64,000 nucleotides of DNA from Pedobacter psychrodurus. Lineage in GTDB: Bacteria; Bacteroidota; Bacteroidia; Sphingobacteriales; Sphingobacteriaceae. The stretch's first letter is position 1; the number at the start of each line of letters is the position of its first letter. The notes below the pieces were generated by a model, which did no database searches, was not told the DNA's origin, and saw only the letters and a program-made list of their open reading frames with translations. A program made the translations under genes and the position numbers. Location of the stretch: contig NZ_SJSO01000001.1 in assembly GCF_004331735.1 (NCBI RefSeq), positions 62,001-126,000 on the forward strand, read 5' to 3'. Of the stretch, positions 43,483 through 51,421 are shown piece by piece.

Positions 43483-44883
43483 TTAAAATTTAAAGTAATT
43501 TTTTGCGTTAAAGTACGAAATATCCTGCACAATTTTACCAACCCACTCCAAGTCGTTAGGCAATTCGCCATTCTCAATATCTTCTCCAAACAGGTTACAA
43601 ACAATTCGTCTGAAATATTCGTGACGAGGGAAAGAAAGAAAACTGCGCGAATCGGTAAGCATCCCCACCAAACGGCTTAAAAGCCCCATGTTTGATAATG
43701 CATTTAATTGTTTGATCATACCATCTTTTTGGTCTAAGAACCACCAGGCAGAACCAAACTGTACCTTACCGGCAACAGAACCATCGTTAAAGTTCCCGAT
43801 CATAGTTGCAATTAACTCGTTATCGGCAGGGTTAAGGTTATAAATAATGGTTTTAGCCAGTTTATCCTGATTATCTAAGCGGTTTAAGAATTTAGAAAGC
43901 ATTCTGGCCTGACTAAAATCGCCAATCGAATCCCAACCGGTATCAGGGCCTAATTGTCTTAACATCCTGGCATTGTTGTTACGCAATGCGCCTAAATGAT
44001 ATTGTTGTACCCAGCCTTTTTCATGATCCCACTCTGCAAAATAAACCAGCATAGCCGATTTAAATTTTAGGTTTTCCTCGTAAGAAATATGTTGTTTGCT
44101 TCTGATTTTATCAAAAATTGATGAAATTTCGGCTTCTGTATAATCTTCAGCATAAATTTGCTCTAAACCATGATCTGAAACCGAACAGCCATTTGCAGCA
44201 AAGTAATCGTGACGGCTTTTTAAAGCATTGATATAATCCTGAAAGCTGGTGATTGTTTTATCAGCAACACTTTCTAATTTGTTGATATATTCGTTTAAAC
44301 CTTCAATATCATCACTGTTCATCGCTTTATCCGGACGGAAAGCAGGCAACATTTTAAGGTTAGCGCCTTCTCTTGCCAATTGTTGGTGGAAGTTTAAACT
44401 ATCCAAAGGATCATCCGTAGTACAAACGGCTTCTACATTCATTTTGGCCAACAAACCACGAACCGAATATTCAGGTGTTTGCAGTTTTGCAGAACATTCG
44501 TCGAAAATTTTCTGCGCCGTTTTGCCAGAAAGTAAATCAGTTATACCAAAATAGCGTTGAAGTTCCAGATGTGTCCAGTGGTATAAAGGATTGCGCAGGG
44601 TGTAAGGAACAGTTTCTGCCCATTTCTCAAATTTCTCATAATCAGATCCTACACCAGTGATGTATTTTTCATCAACACCATTGGCGCGCATGGCTCTCCA
44701 TTTATAATGATCGCCAGCAAGCCAAACCTGACTGATATTGGCAAACTGCGTGTTGTTGGCAATCTGCTCTGGGATAAGGTGATTATGATAATCGATTATC
44801 GGCAGTGATTTTGCAAAATTGTGATAAAGCTTTTCAGCAGTTTTACTTTGCAAAAGAAAATTTTCGTCTAAAAAAGGTTTCAT
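43483..44883 (-). CDS. uxaC: Uronate isomerase (glucuronate/galacturonate isomerase)
   Basis: A 466-residue cytoplasmic enzyme of the amidohydrolase superfamily that converts galacturonate to tagaturonate and glucuronate to fructuronate. Typical stretches are LPIIDYHNHLIPEQIANN with the metal-binding HNH, WLAGDHYKWRAMRANGV, ETVPYTLRNPLYHWTHLELQRYFG, EAVCTTDDPLDSL, and near the end MLTDSRSFLSFPRHEYFRR. The length matches the family. It has no gene directly upstream within the unit; about 240 bases with two palindromes separate it from uxaA. Confidence 0.96.
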   Translation of the reverse strand: MKPFLDENFLLQSKTAEKLYHNFAKSLPIIDYHNHLIPEQIANNTQFANISQVWLAGDHYKWRAMRANGVDEKYITGVGSDYEKFEKWAETVPYTLRNPLYHWTHLELQRYFGITDLLSGKTAQKIFDECSAKLQTPEYSVRGLLAKMNVEAVCTTDDPLDSLNFHQQLAREGANLKMLPAFRPDKAMNSDDIEGLNEYINKLESVADKTITSFQDYINALKSRHDYFAANGCSVSDHGLEQIYAEDYTEAEISSIFDKIRSKQHISYEENLKFKSAMLVYFAEWDHEKGWVQQYHLGALRNNNARMLRQLGPDTGWDSIGDFSQARMLSKFLNRLDNQDKLAKTIIYNLNPADNELIATMIGNFNDGSVAGKVQFGSAWWFLDQKDGMIKQLNALSNMGLLSRLVGMLTDSRSFLSFPRHEYFRRIVCNLFGEDIENGELPNDLEWVGKIVQDISYFNAKNYFKF

Positions 44884-44969
44884 GCTATGTGATTTGAGAC
44901 ATTAGATAATAAATTTGAGATGATCAAACCGCCTATCTATTAATTTTTTATTTATGTAATCATATATCC

Positions 44970-45034
44970 CCGGTCTGTGTCCTCACAGACCGGAACTAAG
45001 TTTATTTATTAGTGGTTTGTGGGGACACAGACCA
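44970..45034. repeat. Pair of palindromes of the GGTCTGTGTCC family
   Basis: CCGGTCTGTG-tcct-CACAGACCGG (44970-44993) is perfect, and TGGTTTGT-ggggac-ACAGACCA (45013-45034) is nearly so. The order and spacing repeat the pair at 4583-4646. Confidence 0.8.
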
Positions 45035-45120
45035 CGGCGGTTAGGATTTAGCTTTTGCACCCAAGACTTCGGACTCATGACTATGGACTTTTCTATGCGC
45101 CCCAGACTCCTATCTCACGA

Positions 45121-46767
45121 CTAAAGGCTAACTCCCCTTTTCCATGGAATAAAATCATCCTGATTAAGCAAAACCGCCTTAGGAATGACTTCGCCACTGG
45201 CAGCTTTAATGCAGTATTCCAAAATATCTTCTCCCATTTGTTCGATGGTTTTTTCACCTTCGATTACCGGTCCGCAGTTGATATCGATAATATCGCCCAT
45301 GCGTTTGGTTAATGCATTATTGGTTGAAACCTTAATGGTTGGGCAAACCGGGTTACCGGTAGGCGTGCCTAAGCCTGTGGTAAACAAAATCAGGGTTGCA
45401 CCAGAAGCTGCTTTTCCGGTAGTGGCCTCAACATCATTTCCAGGAGTACAAACTAAATTTAATCCTGGTTTTGTAGCTGGCTCGGTATAATCTAAAACAT
45501 CTTCTACGGGTGATGTTCCACCTTTTTTAGCTGCCCCGGTACTCTTAATGGCATCGGTAATTAAACCATCTTTAATATTTCCAGGTGACGGATTCATGAA
45601 AAAACCAGAACCTACATTTTCTGCAGACTGATTGTAAGCGGTCATCAATTGAATAAACTTACGCGCTGCGGTTTCGTCTTTCGTACGGTCGATTAATTGT
45701 TGTTCGGCACCGCAAAGCTCAGGGAACTCGGCAAGGAGCACGGTGCCGCCTAAAGCCACCAATAAATCGGAGGTATAACCTACTGCCGGATTTGCGCTGA
45801 TTCCACTAAAACCATCACTACCGCCGCATTTAACACCTAAAACCAATTTGCTTAAGGGCGCTGGCTGACGTTCAATTTTATTAATTTCGGTTAACCCGAT
45901 AAAGGTTTTCCTGATGGCTTCTTTAACCAATTGTTCTTCGCTCTGCGATTGTTGCTGCTCAAAAACGAATAAAGGTTTATCGAAGTTTGGACTACGGTGT
46001 TTTAAATCGTCCATAAAATCTTTAACCTGTAAGTTCTGGCAGCCTAAACTTAATACGGTTACACCCGCAACATTAGGATGATCGGCATATGCGGCCAATA
46101 ATTTACTCAGCACAGCTGCATCCTGACGGGTACCGCCACAACCACCTTGATGATTTAAGAATTTAATGCCATCTACGTTTTTAAAAACACGGTTCGCCGA
46201 TGGGTTCGCCAATCCGATAGAACTTGGATCGGCTTCTGCTAAAATTTCACCGTTTTTATACGCCTCAACCAATTGGTGAGCGTAAGATTTGTATTTATCA
46301 GTTACCGCATAACCCAATTCATTGTGCAAAGCCTCACGGATGACATCAAGGTTGCGGTTTTCGCAAAATACAGTCGGAATAAACAACCAATAATTTGCAG
46401 TACCTACGCGGCCATCACTACGGATATAACCATTAAAGGTTCGGCCTTCAAATTTAGAAACATCTGGAGCATGCCATTCGTAATGGTATGGACGGAACTC
46501 ATATGGATCAGAAGCATGTTTAGTATTTTCGGTATCCATTAAACCACCTTTTAGGATGAAATGCTGCGATTTCCCAACCAGTACACCATACATAATGATA
46601 TGATCGCCTGCATTCATATCCTGCATAAAAAATTTATGCTTAGCCTGGATATCATCCTGTAAAATATATTCCTGCCCATCGTAAATAACAGTTTCGCCTT
46701 TTGCCAGATTTTGAAGGGCAACAAGTACGTTATCGTTAGGATGGATTTTTAAAATTCTAGTAACCAT
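45121..46767 (-). CDS. uxaA: Altronate dehydratase
   Basis: A 548-residue cytoplasmic iron-dependent dehydratase that turns D-altronate into 2-keto-3-deoxygluconate. An N-terminal SAF domain (NDNVLVALQNLAKGETV) is followed by the large catalytic domain: GYIRSDGRVGTANYWLFIPTVFCEN, NHQGGCGGTRQDAAVLSKLLA with its Cys residues, VLGVKCGGSDGFSGISANPAVG, and TTGLGTPTGNPVCPTIKVSTN. The length and domain order fit UxaA. It begins one base after the uxaB stop, so the two are coupled. Confidence 0.95.
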   Translation of the reverse strand: MVTRILKIHPNDNVLVALQNLAKGETVIYDGQEYILQDDIQAKHKFFMQDMNAGDHIIMYGVLVGKSQHFILKGGLMDTENTKHASDPYEFRPYHYEWHAPDVSKFEGRTFNGYIRSDGRVGTANYWLFIPTVFCENRNLDVIREALHNELGYAVTDKYKSYAHQLVEAYKNGEILAEADPSSIGLANPSANRVFKNVDGIKFLNHQGGCGGTRQDAAVLSKLLAAYADHPNVAGVTVLSLGCQNLQVKDFMDDLKHRSPNFDKPLFVFEQQQSQSEEQLVKEAIRKTFIGLTEINKIERQPAPLSKLVLGVKCGGSDGFSGISANPAVGYTSDLLVALGGTVLLAEFPELCGAEQQLIDRTKDETAARKFIQLMTAYNQSAENVGSGFFMNPSPGNIKDGLITDAIKSTGAAKKGGTSPVEDVLDYTEPATKPGLNLVCTPGNDVEATTGKAASGATLILFTTGLGTPTGNPVCPTIKVSTNNALTKRMGDIIDINCGPVIEGEKTIEQMGEDILEYCIKAASGEVIPKAVLLNQDDFIPWKRGVSL

Positions 46768-46768
46768 T

Positions 46769-48280
46769 TTAAATTGTTCTTTCTGAATGCAAGTTACTTA
46801 AAGTTTCTTTCGCACCCTTGTTCTGTAATAATTCAACGTAAGATTTTACGGCCGCGTTAAAGCCTGGGTAATTATTAAGGTTTTTATCCCAAAGACGTCT
46901 GTCGCCAAGGGTATTATCTACAACCGTTTCAGGGTTCTTCCAATATTCGTATAAAATTTCTGCAAATTCATCCTGTACCGGATAAGTCTTTCCGTTTGCG
47001 CTGGCCGTGTAAGTATCGCCATCTTTGTTTACATTCATGAAAAGAATATAAGCCGCAAAACCTAAAGCAGTTAGTTGAGGAACTTCATTTTTTAAAGCAT
47101 AATATCTTCTAATTAGGGGTATGTTACGCATCTGCATTTTTGAGGTGAAATTAAGCGTAATGGCCTGCCATTGATGTTCTAATGATGGATTGCTGAAACG
47201 GTCGACCACACTTTCTGCAAAAGCAATCGCTTCATTATAGGTAATATCTTCATTTACCACAACAGGCGCAATTTCGTCTTTCATCAGTTTTAAAACGTTA
47301 GCTGAGAAATCTTCATTTGCCATAGCATCTTTTACCGTATTAAAACCTGCCAAGATTGCTAATCCACAACTGATGGTGTGTGTGCCATTAAGCAAACGAA
47401 GTTTTAACTCTTTAAATTTATCTATCGATGGGACAATAAAAATACCTTTGTCAGCCTTTGCGAAAGATAAAATTTCTTTCACTTTTTCACTTGATGATTC
47501 GATAGCCCAAAGCCTGAAGGGTTCGGCCATAATCATCAATTCATCTTCATAACCCAGTTGGCTTTCAATCGCTTTTTGCGCTGCCTCTAGAAGTTTCCCT
47601 GGAACAATCCGATCAACCAAAGTTTTGCAGAAATGATTGGCTGTTTTTAACCAGTTTTCGAAATCCCAGCCCAATTTGTTCTGAATGGCAAGATCTAGTA
47701 AAATTTCTTTCAATTTATCAGCATTATCGCTGATTAATTCGGTTGGCACAATTACCATTCCGCTTTCGGCCGAACCATTAAATGCAGTGTATCTTTCGTG
47801 CAAAAATGCCAATAATTTTCCCGGATAAGATTGTGGTGGATTATCGGTTATTTTATCTTCACTTTTAACAATCCCAACCTCAGTTGTATTCGAAATTACA
47901 ACCTGCATTTCGGGCTGGTGAGCGGCTTTTAAAATTTCTGCCCAGTCTTGTGAAGCTGATAGAACACGGCTGATTGAAGAGTTGATTGAATTTTCTTCGA
48001 CATTAACACCATCTTCGATACCTTTTACACAAAGCGTGTATAAATTATCCTGTTTCGAAAATGCATCAGCACCACCTTTTGCTGTAGATTTAACCACTAA
48101 AACACGACCGTTAAAAATCCCTTTCTGGTTGGCTTTATCAATAAAATAATCAGGTAAACCACGTAATAAAACACCTGTTCCAAATTGGATTACTTTTTCA
48201 GGTAATGCCAAAATTTCGGCGCTTGGTTTTGTAACCTTGTCGCCGTTAATATTTTTTAAATTTTCTTTGTTTAAAATCAT
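46769..48280 (-). CDS. uxaB: Tagaturonate reductase (altronate oxidoreductase)
   Basis: A 503-residue cytoplasmic NAD-dependent enzyme of the mannitol dehydrogenase family that reduces tagaturonate to altronate. The Rossmann start VIQFGTGVLLRGLPDYFIDKANQKG, VVISNTTEVGIV, the Lys-bearing substrate segment KLRLLNGTHTISCGLAILAG, and the helical C-terminal domain are all present. UxaB is preferred over fructuronate reductase UxuB because uxaA follows directly and no uxuA is in the window. Confidence 0.93.
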   Translation of the reverse strand: MILNKENLKNINGDKVTKPSAEILALPEKVIQFGTGVLLRGLPDYFIDKANQKGIFNGRVLVVKSTAKGGADAFSKQDNLYTLCVKGIEDGVNVEENSINSSISRVLSASQDWAEILKAAHQPEMQVVISNTTEVGIVKSEDKITDNPPQSYPGKLLAFLHERYTAFNGSAESGMVIVPTELISDNADKLKEILLDLAIQNKLGWDFENWLKTANHFCKTLVDRIVPGKLLEAAQKAIESQLGYEDELMIMAEPFRLWAIESSSEKVKEILSFAKADKGIFIVPSIDKFKELKLRLLNGTHTISCGLAILAGFNTVKDAMANEDFSANVLKLMKDEIAPVVVNEDITYNEAIAFAESVVDRFSNPSLEHQWQAITLNFTSKMQMRNIPLIRRYYALKNEVPQLTALGFAAYILFMNVNKDGDTYTASANGKTYPVQDEFAEILYEYWKNPETVVDNTLGDRRLWDKNLNNYPGFNAAVKSYVELLQNKGAKETLSNLHSERTI

Positions 48281-48325
48281 TGGTAATGTTCTTTAGCCAC
48301 CAGGGCACCAAGTGTGAATTATAAT

Positions 48326-49339
48326 TTATTTTCCGTTTATGGTTAACCACTTCGGGTATTCTTTTTCAATTAATTTTTGCCCCCAGTTACCGTACCAAGC
48401 ATAGCCGTTTCGCCGCTCAGGGCTTAACTCTTCTAATTTTGTTTTAATCGTATTGTCACGATCGCCAAAAATTGGAGTGTTTTTCTCCATATCGTAGAAT
48501 CGTGCCCAAGTCATACTGCTATTATCAGCAACCAAAGCTGAAATATTTTTGTTCCGATCGAAACGGTAGCCAGCAATTTTATAAGCATCAAACCATTTTA
48601 CCGCTCCTGCAACTGCATTTTTGACTTCTGGCGATGGGTTTTTAAGCCTCATCAGGAAACGGACAATACCTGCCGATTCACTTGTGCTTAATGAAGCTGG
48701 CTCAAATGCTCTTGCTTTTGCAGGTAACATCGAGTCTTTATCGTATTGTGCAGCCCAGATGGTTAAAATTCCATTCTGTTTTACTTGTGTTTTGATAATA
48801 CAATCAACGCCTTTCGCAATGGCTGTTTCTGCCTTCTTGATGTAAGCTGGATTCACGACCTCAAAATCATTTTTCTGTGTGACAATATCCTGTAAGATAT
48901 TCAGCACATTAATCATTGCATCATCATTGTAGGTAATTTCTGAACGGTACGAAGATTTATCAGGATAATACTGCGGCCAGCCGCCATTGGCATACTGAGC
49001 GGCTAGAATATAATCCAATCCTTTTTCAGCAGCTGCTAGATAAGCCTTATTCTGTGTTTTTTTATAAGTCTGTACGAGGTAGACCACTTCTCTACTGGTG
49101 GCTTTGTTATCGAATGTGGCATGCAAATCTTTTGTTGCCTTTATCCTGGCCAAAAGCTCGGGTGTTAAGGTTGCGCCATAGTTAACCACACTTTTATCTT
49201 CCAATTGTTTAGGCCAACCGCCATTGCCCAATTGGTAAACCAGCATTTTATCTGCCGTAGAATCAGTAGGCTGCTGCGCATAACACGATAGCATTAAGCA
49301 GGTACAGATCAGGGTTAACCATATTTTTATTTTCATCAT
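48326..49339 (-). CDS. Pectate lyase, PL10 family, exported
   Basis: A 337-residue exported lyase that cuts demethylated homogalacturonan by beta-elimination. It is an alpha/alpha-toroid: GNGGWPKQLEDKSVVNYG, DNKATSREVVYLVQTYKKT with the conserved Arg, ILAAQYANGGWPQYYPDKSSYRSEITYNDDAMINVLNIL with the calcium and catalytic region, and a C-terminal RFYDMEKNTPIFGDRDNTIK with the catalytic Asp. The signal region contains MLSCYAQ, so the protein could be a lipoprotein or cleaved after YAQ. It lies upstream of uxaB (45 bases). Confidence 0.92.
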   Translation of the reverse strand: MMKIKIWLTLICTCLMLSCYAQQPTDSTADKMLVYQLGNGGWPKQLEDKSVVNYGATLTPELLARIKATKDLHATFDNKATSREVVYLVQTYKKTQNKAYLAAAEKGLDYILAAQYANGGWPQYYPDKSSYRSEITYNDDAMINVLNILQDIVTQKNDFEVVNPAYIKKAETAIAKGVDCIIKTQVKQNGILTIWAAQYDKDSMLPAKARAFEPASLSTSESAGIVRFLMRLKNPSPEVKNAVAGAVKWFDAYKIAGYRFDRNKNISALVADNSSMTWARFYDMEKNTPIFGDRDNTIKTKLEELSPERRNGYAWYGNWGQKLIEKEYPKWLTINGK

Positions 49340-49358
49340 TGTTGTTTGTTAGTTTTTT

Positions 49359-49468
49359 GCCACGGAAGCACGGATTAACACGGAGGATTTTTCTCTTCCA
49401 TTTGCCGTGGTCTGTGTCCCCACAGACCACCACTTAATTCTTTTTCTGTGCCACTGCGTTTCCGTGGC
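49359..49468. repeat. Nested palindrome between GH105 and PL10 genes
   Basis: The outer arms GCCACGGAA (49359-49367) and TTCCGTGGC (49460-49468) enclose the perfect inner palindrome GTGGTCTGTG-tccc-CACAGACCAC (49407-49430), a member of the GGTCTGTGTCC family. The element lies within the minus-strand catabolic series. Confidence 0.8.
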
Positions 49469-49484
49469 TAATATTTATCTGTGG

Positions 49485-51416
49485 TTACTTTTTACTCGGA
49501 ACCTGTTTAATCAACCAGTTTACCAGATCGTTCGTTGCCTTAAAGTTTTCAAAATCTGCGGGCAATTTCCTGCCATCGATATATTCATTGTAAAACCAGG
49601 GATCACCCACCGCGAAAACAGTTCCTTTACCATATTTCGCTGTTGCGATAAGCAAATCTCCGTTATCTGTCAAAGCAGAAACCGCAGGGCTTTTAGCTAC
49701 AATAGTTGAGATCTCTTTGATATAAACTTTCTTGGCCGTTTTAAAAATTGAATTTCCGGCAGGGATTTTTACAGCGCCCTGTTCAAAATTCGAACCTTGA
49801 ACCTTGTTGCGGCTATCTTCGTTAAAATGAATTCCAAAGGTTTCTGGCAATACGTTAAATTTTGAAATTTCGCAATTACCAGCATCATTTAACAAAAGCA
49901 CCAAAACACCCCCAGCTTTAACCCACTCTCTAATTTGCTTGGCATGTGCAGCATTCATGAAATTAGGATTTGCCGTTTCTTTCTCCGTATCAGGGTCTAC
50001 AATAATATAAATATTACTTCCTTTTAAGTTTGAAGTGGTTGGTGCTGTTTTAAGGGTAGCGGTTTTAACGCCTGCATCATTAAATACTTTACCGAATAAC
50101 GAAAAACCGTTATTATCATCTTCTTCCCACACATAATGGAAAGGGATTTTATCTCCGGTTGGGCCAGCCATGTACTCATTGTTGAAGAAATTATCAACAG
50201 TAACAGTTAAACCTTTGCCTGTTTTAGGTAGCGCGGCAATTTCCATTTCTGAAGCGGCGCAGATAAATGAACCTACACCTTTCGGATCGTTGGTGATTAC
50301 TTTTTCGCTGATGTAATAATCGAAACTTCCATCGCGGTATTTAGGTTTCCCACCCAATCCCGATACCGAAACGGTTTTGGTGAGGTTAATTCTTTCTGCT
50401 CCTGCCTGCTCAACAAATTCTTTCTTTAAGCCTGCGTAACCTTTATTTGCAGCAGCCATAAATGATGGTGCCAACCAACCTTTACGCACCCCTTTGGCCA
50501 AGCCATATACAAACATGCTCGAAGCTGAACTCTCGAGGTAATTTCCTTTTCTGGTCGGCATATCTAAAATATCGAACCAAACACCTGATTTTGGATCCTG
50601 GTACTTCACAGTAGCAGTTGCCGTACGGTTTAAAATGGCGATTAATTCTTTTCGCTGCGGATGATTAGCTGGAAAATTATCAAGCACATCTACCAAGGCC
50701 ATAATGTACCAGCCCATTGCCCTTCCCCAAAAGTTCGGTGAGCGCCCTGTTTTTTTATCTGCCCATTTTTCTGCCCTGCTTTCATCAAAACCATGATAAA
50801 GCAACCCTGTTTTAACATCGCGGGCATTTTTCTCCATCAGGATAAACTGCTTGGCAATATCGTCGAAAGCAGCATCTTTTTTCATCAACTTGGCATACTC
50901 TGCATAGAAAGGTTCGCCCATGTACAATCCATCCAACCACATTTGATTAGGATAAATTTTCTTGTGCCAAAAACCACCCTCTTGAGTACGCGGCTGTTTT
51001 TGAAGCTGATCGTATAATTTAGTTGCCGCTAACAAATATTTCTGTTGCCCGGTAACTTTGTACAATAGCAACAGCGAACGGCCATTTTTAATGTTATCTA
51101 TATTAAAATCATCAGGTTTATAGGTTGTAATATTCCCTTCCTTATCCAGGTAGGCATCCATTGAGCTTTGGATATATTTAAAATATTTTCCATCACCAGT
51201 ATTCCGCCAAACAGCTGCAGCACCTTCCAATACAACGCCCATGTCGTAAGTCCACTTAGGCCCTTTTGCACCTTTCAGCAGTGTTGTATCCTGAAACAGT
51301 TTTTCCATCGCAGTTAAGGTTAACTGTTCTGATAATTTCTTTTGGGCAAATCCACTTAGCGATAAAATAGAAAAACCAATGAGTGCAGCTGCTGTATATA
51401 GAATTGATCTCTTCAT
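49485..51416 (-). CDS. GH105 unsaturated rhamnogalacturonyl hydrolase with extra C-terminal domain, exported
   Basis: A 643-residue exported enzyme (signal peptide ending SLSGFAQ). Residues of about 25-395 form the alpha6/alpha6 barrel of the GH88/GH105 clan, which removes the unsaturated galacturonyl group left by lyases: KWTYDMGVVLEGAAAVWR, YHGFDESRAEKWADKKTGRSPNFWGRAMGWYIMALVDVLD with the catalytic Asp region, and GNYLESSASSMFVYGLAKGVRKGWL. About 245 further residues carry a Rossmann-like domain (SNIYIIVDPDTEKE, IREWVKAGGVLVLLLND, KYGKGTVFAVGDPWFYNEYID) resembling DUF4350/glutamine-amidotransferase-like folds. Normal GH105 enzymes stop near 370-400. It starts five bases after the GH28 stop. 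Confidence 0.9.
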   Translation of the reverse strand: MKRSILYTAAALIGFSILSLSGFAQKKLSEQLTLTAMEKLFQDTTLLKGAKGPKWTYDMGVVLEGAAAVWRNTGDGKYFKYIQSSMDAYLDKEGNITTYKPDDFNIDNIKNGRSLLLLYKVTGQQKYLLAATKLYDQLQKQPRTQEGGFWHKKIYPNQMWLDGLYMGEPFYAEYAKLMKKDAAFDDIAKQFILMEKNARDVKTGLLYHGFDESRAEKWADKKTGRSPNFWGRAMGWYIMALVDVLDNFPANHPQRKELIAILNRTATATVKYQDPKSGVWFDILDMPTRKGNYLESSASSMFVYGLAKGVRKGWLAPSFMAAANKGYAGLKKEFVEQAGAERINLTKTVSVSGLGGKPKYRDGSFDYYISEKVITNDPKGVGSFICAASEMEIAALPKTGKGLTVTVDNFFNNEYMAGPTGDKIPFHYVWEEDDNNGFSLFGKVFNDAGVKTATLKTAPTTSNLKGSNIYIIVDPDTEKETANPNFMNAAHAKQIREWVKAGGVLVLLLNDAGNCEISKFNVLPETFGIHFNEDSRNKVQGSNFEQGAVKIPAGNSIFKTAKKVYIKEISTIVAKSPAVSALTDNGDLLIATAKYGKGTVFAVGDPWFYNEYIDGRKLPADFENFKATNDLVNWLIKQVPSKK

Positions 51417-51421
51417 GTTTA

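Noticed and set aside
46769..48280. Fructuronate reductase (UxuB)
   Set aside because: There is no mannonate dehydratase (uxuA) in the cluster, while uxaA follows after a single base.
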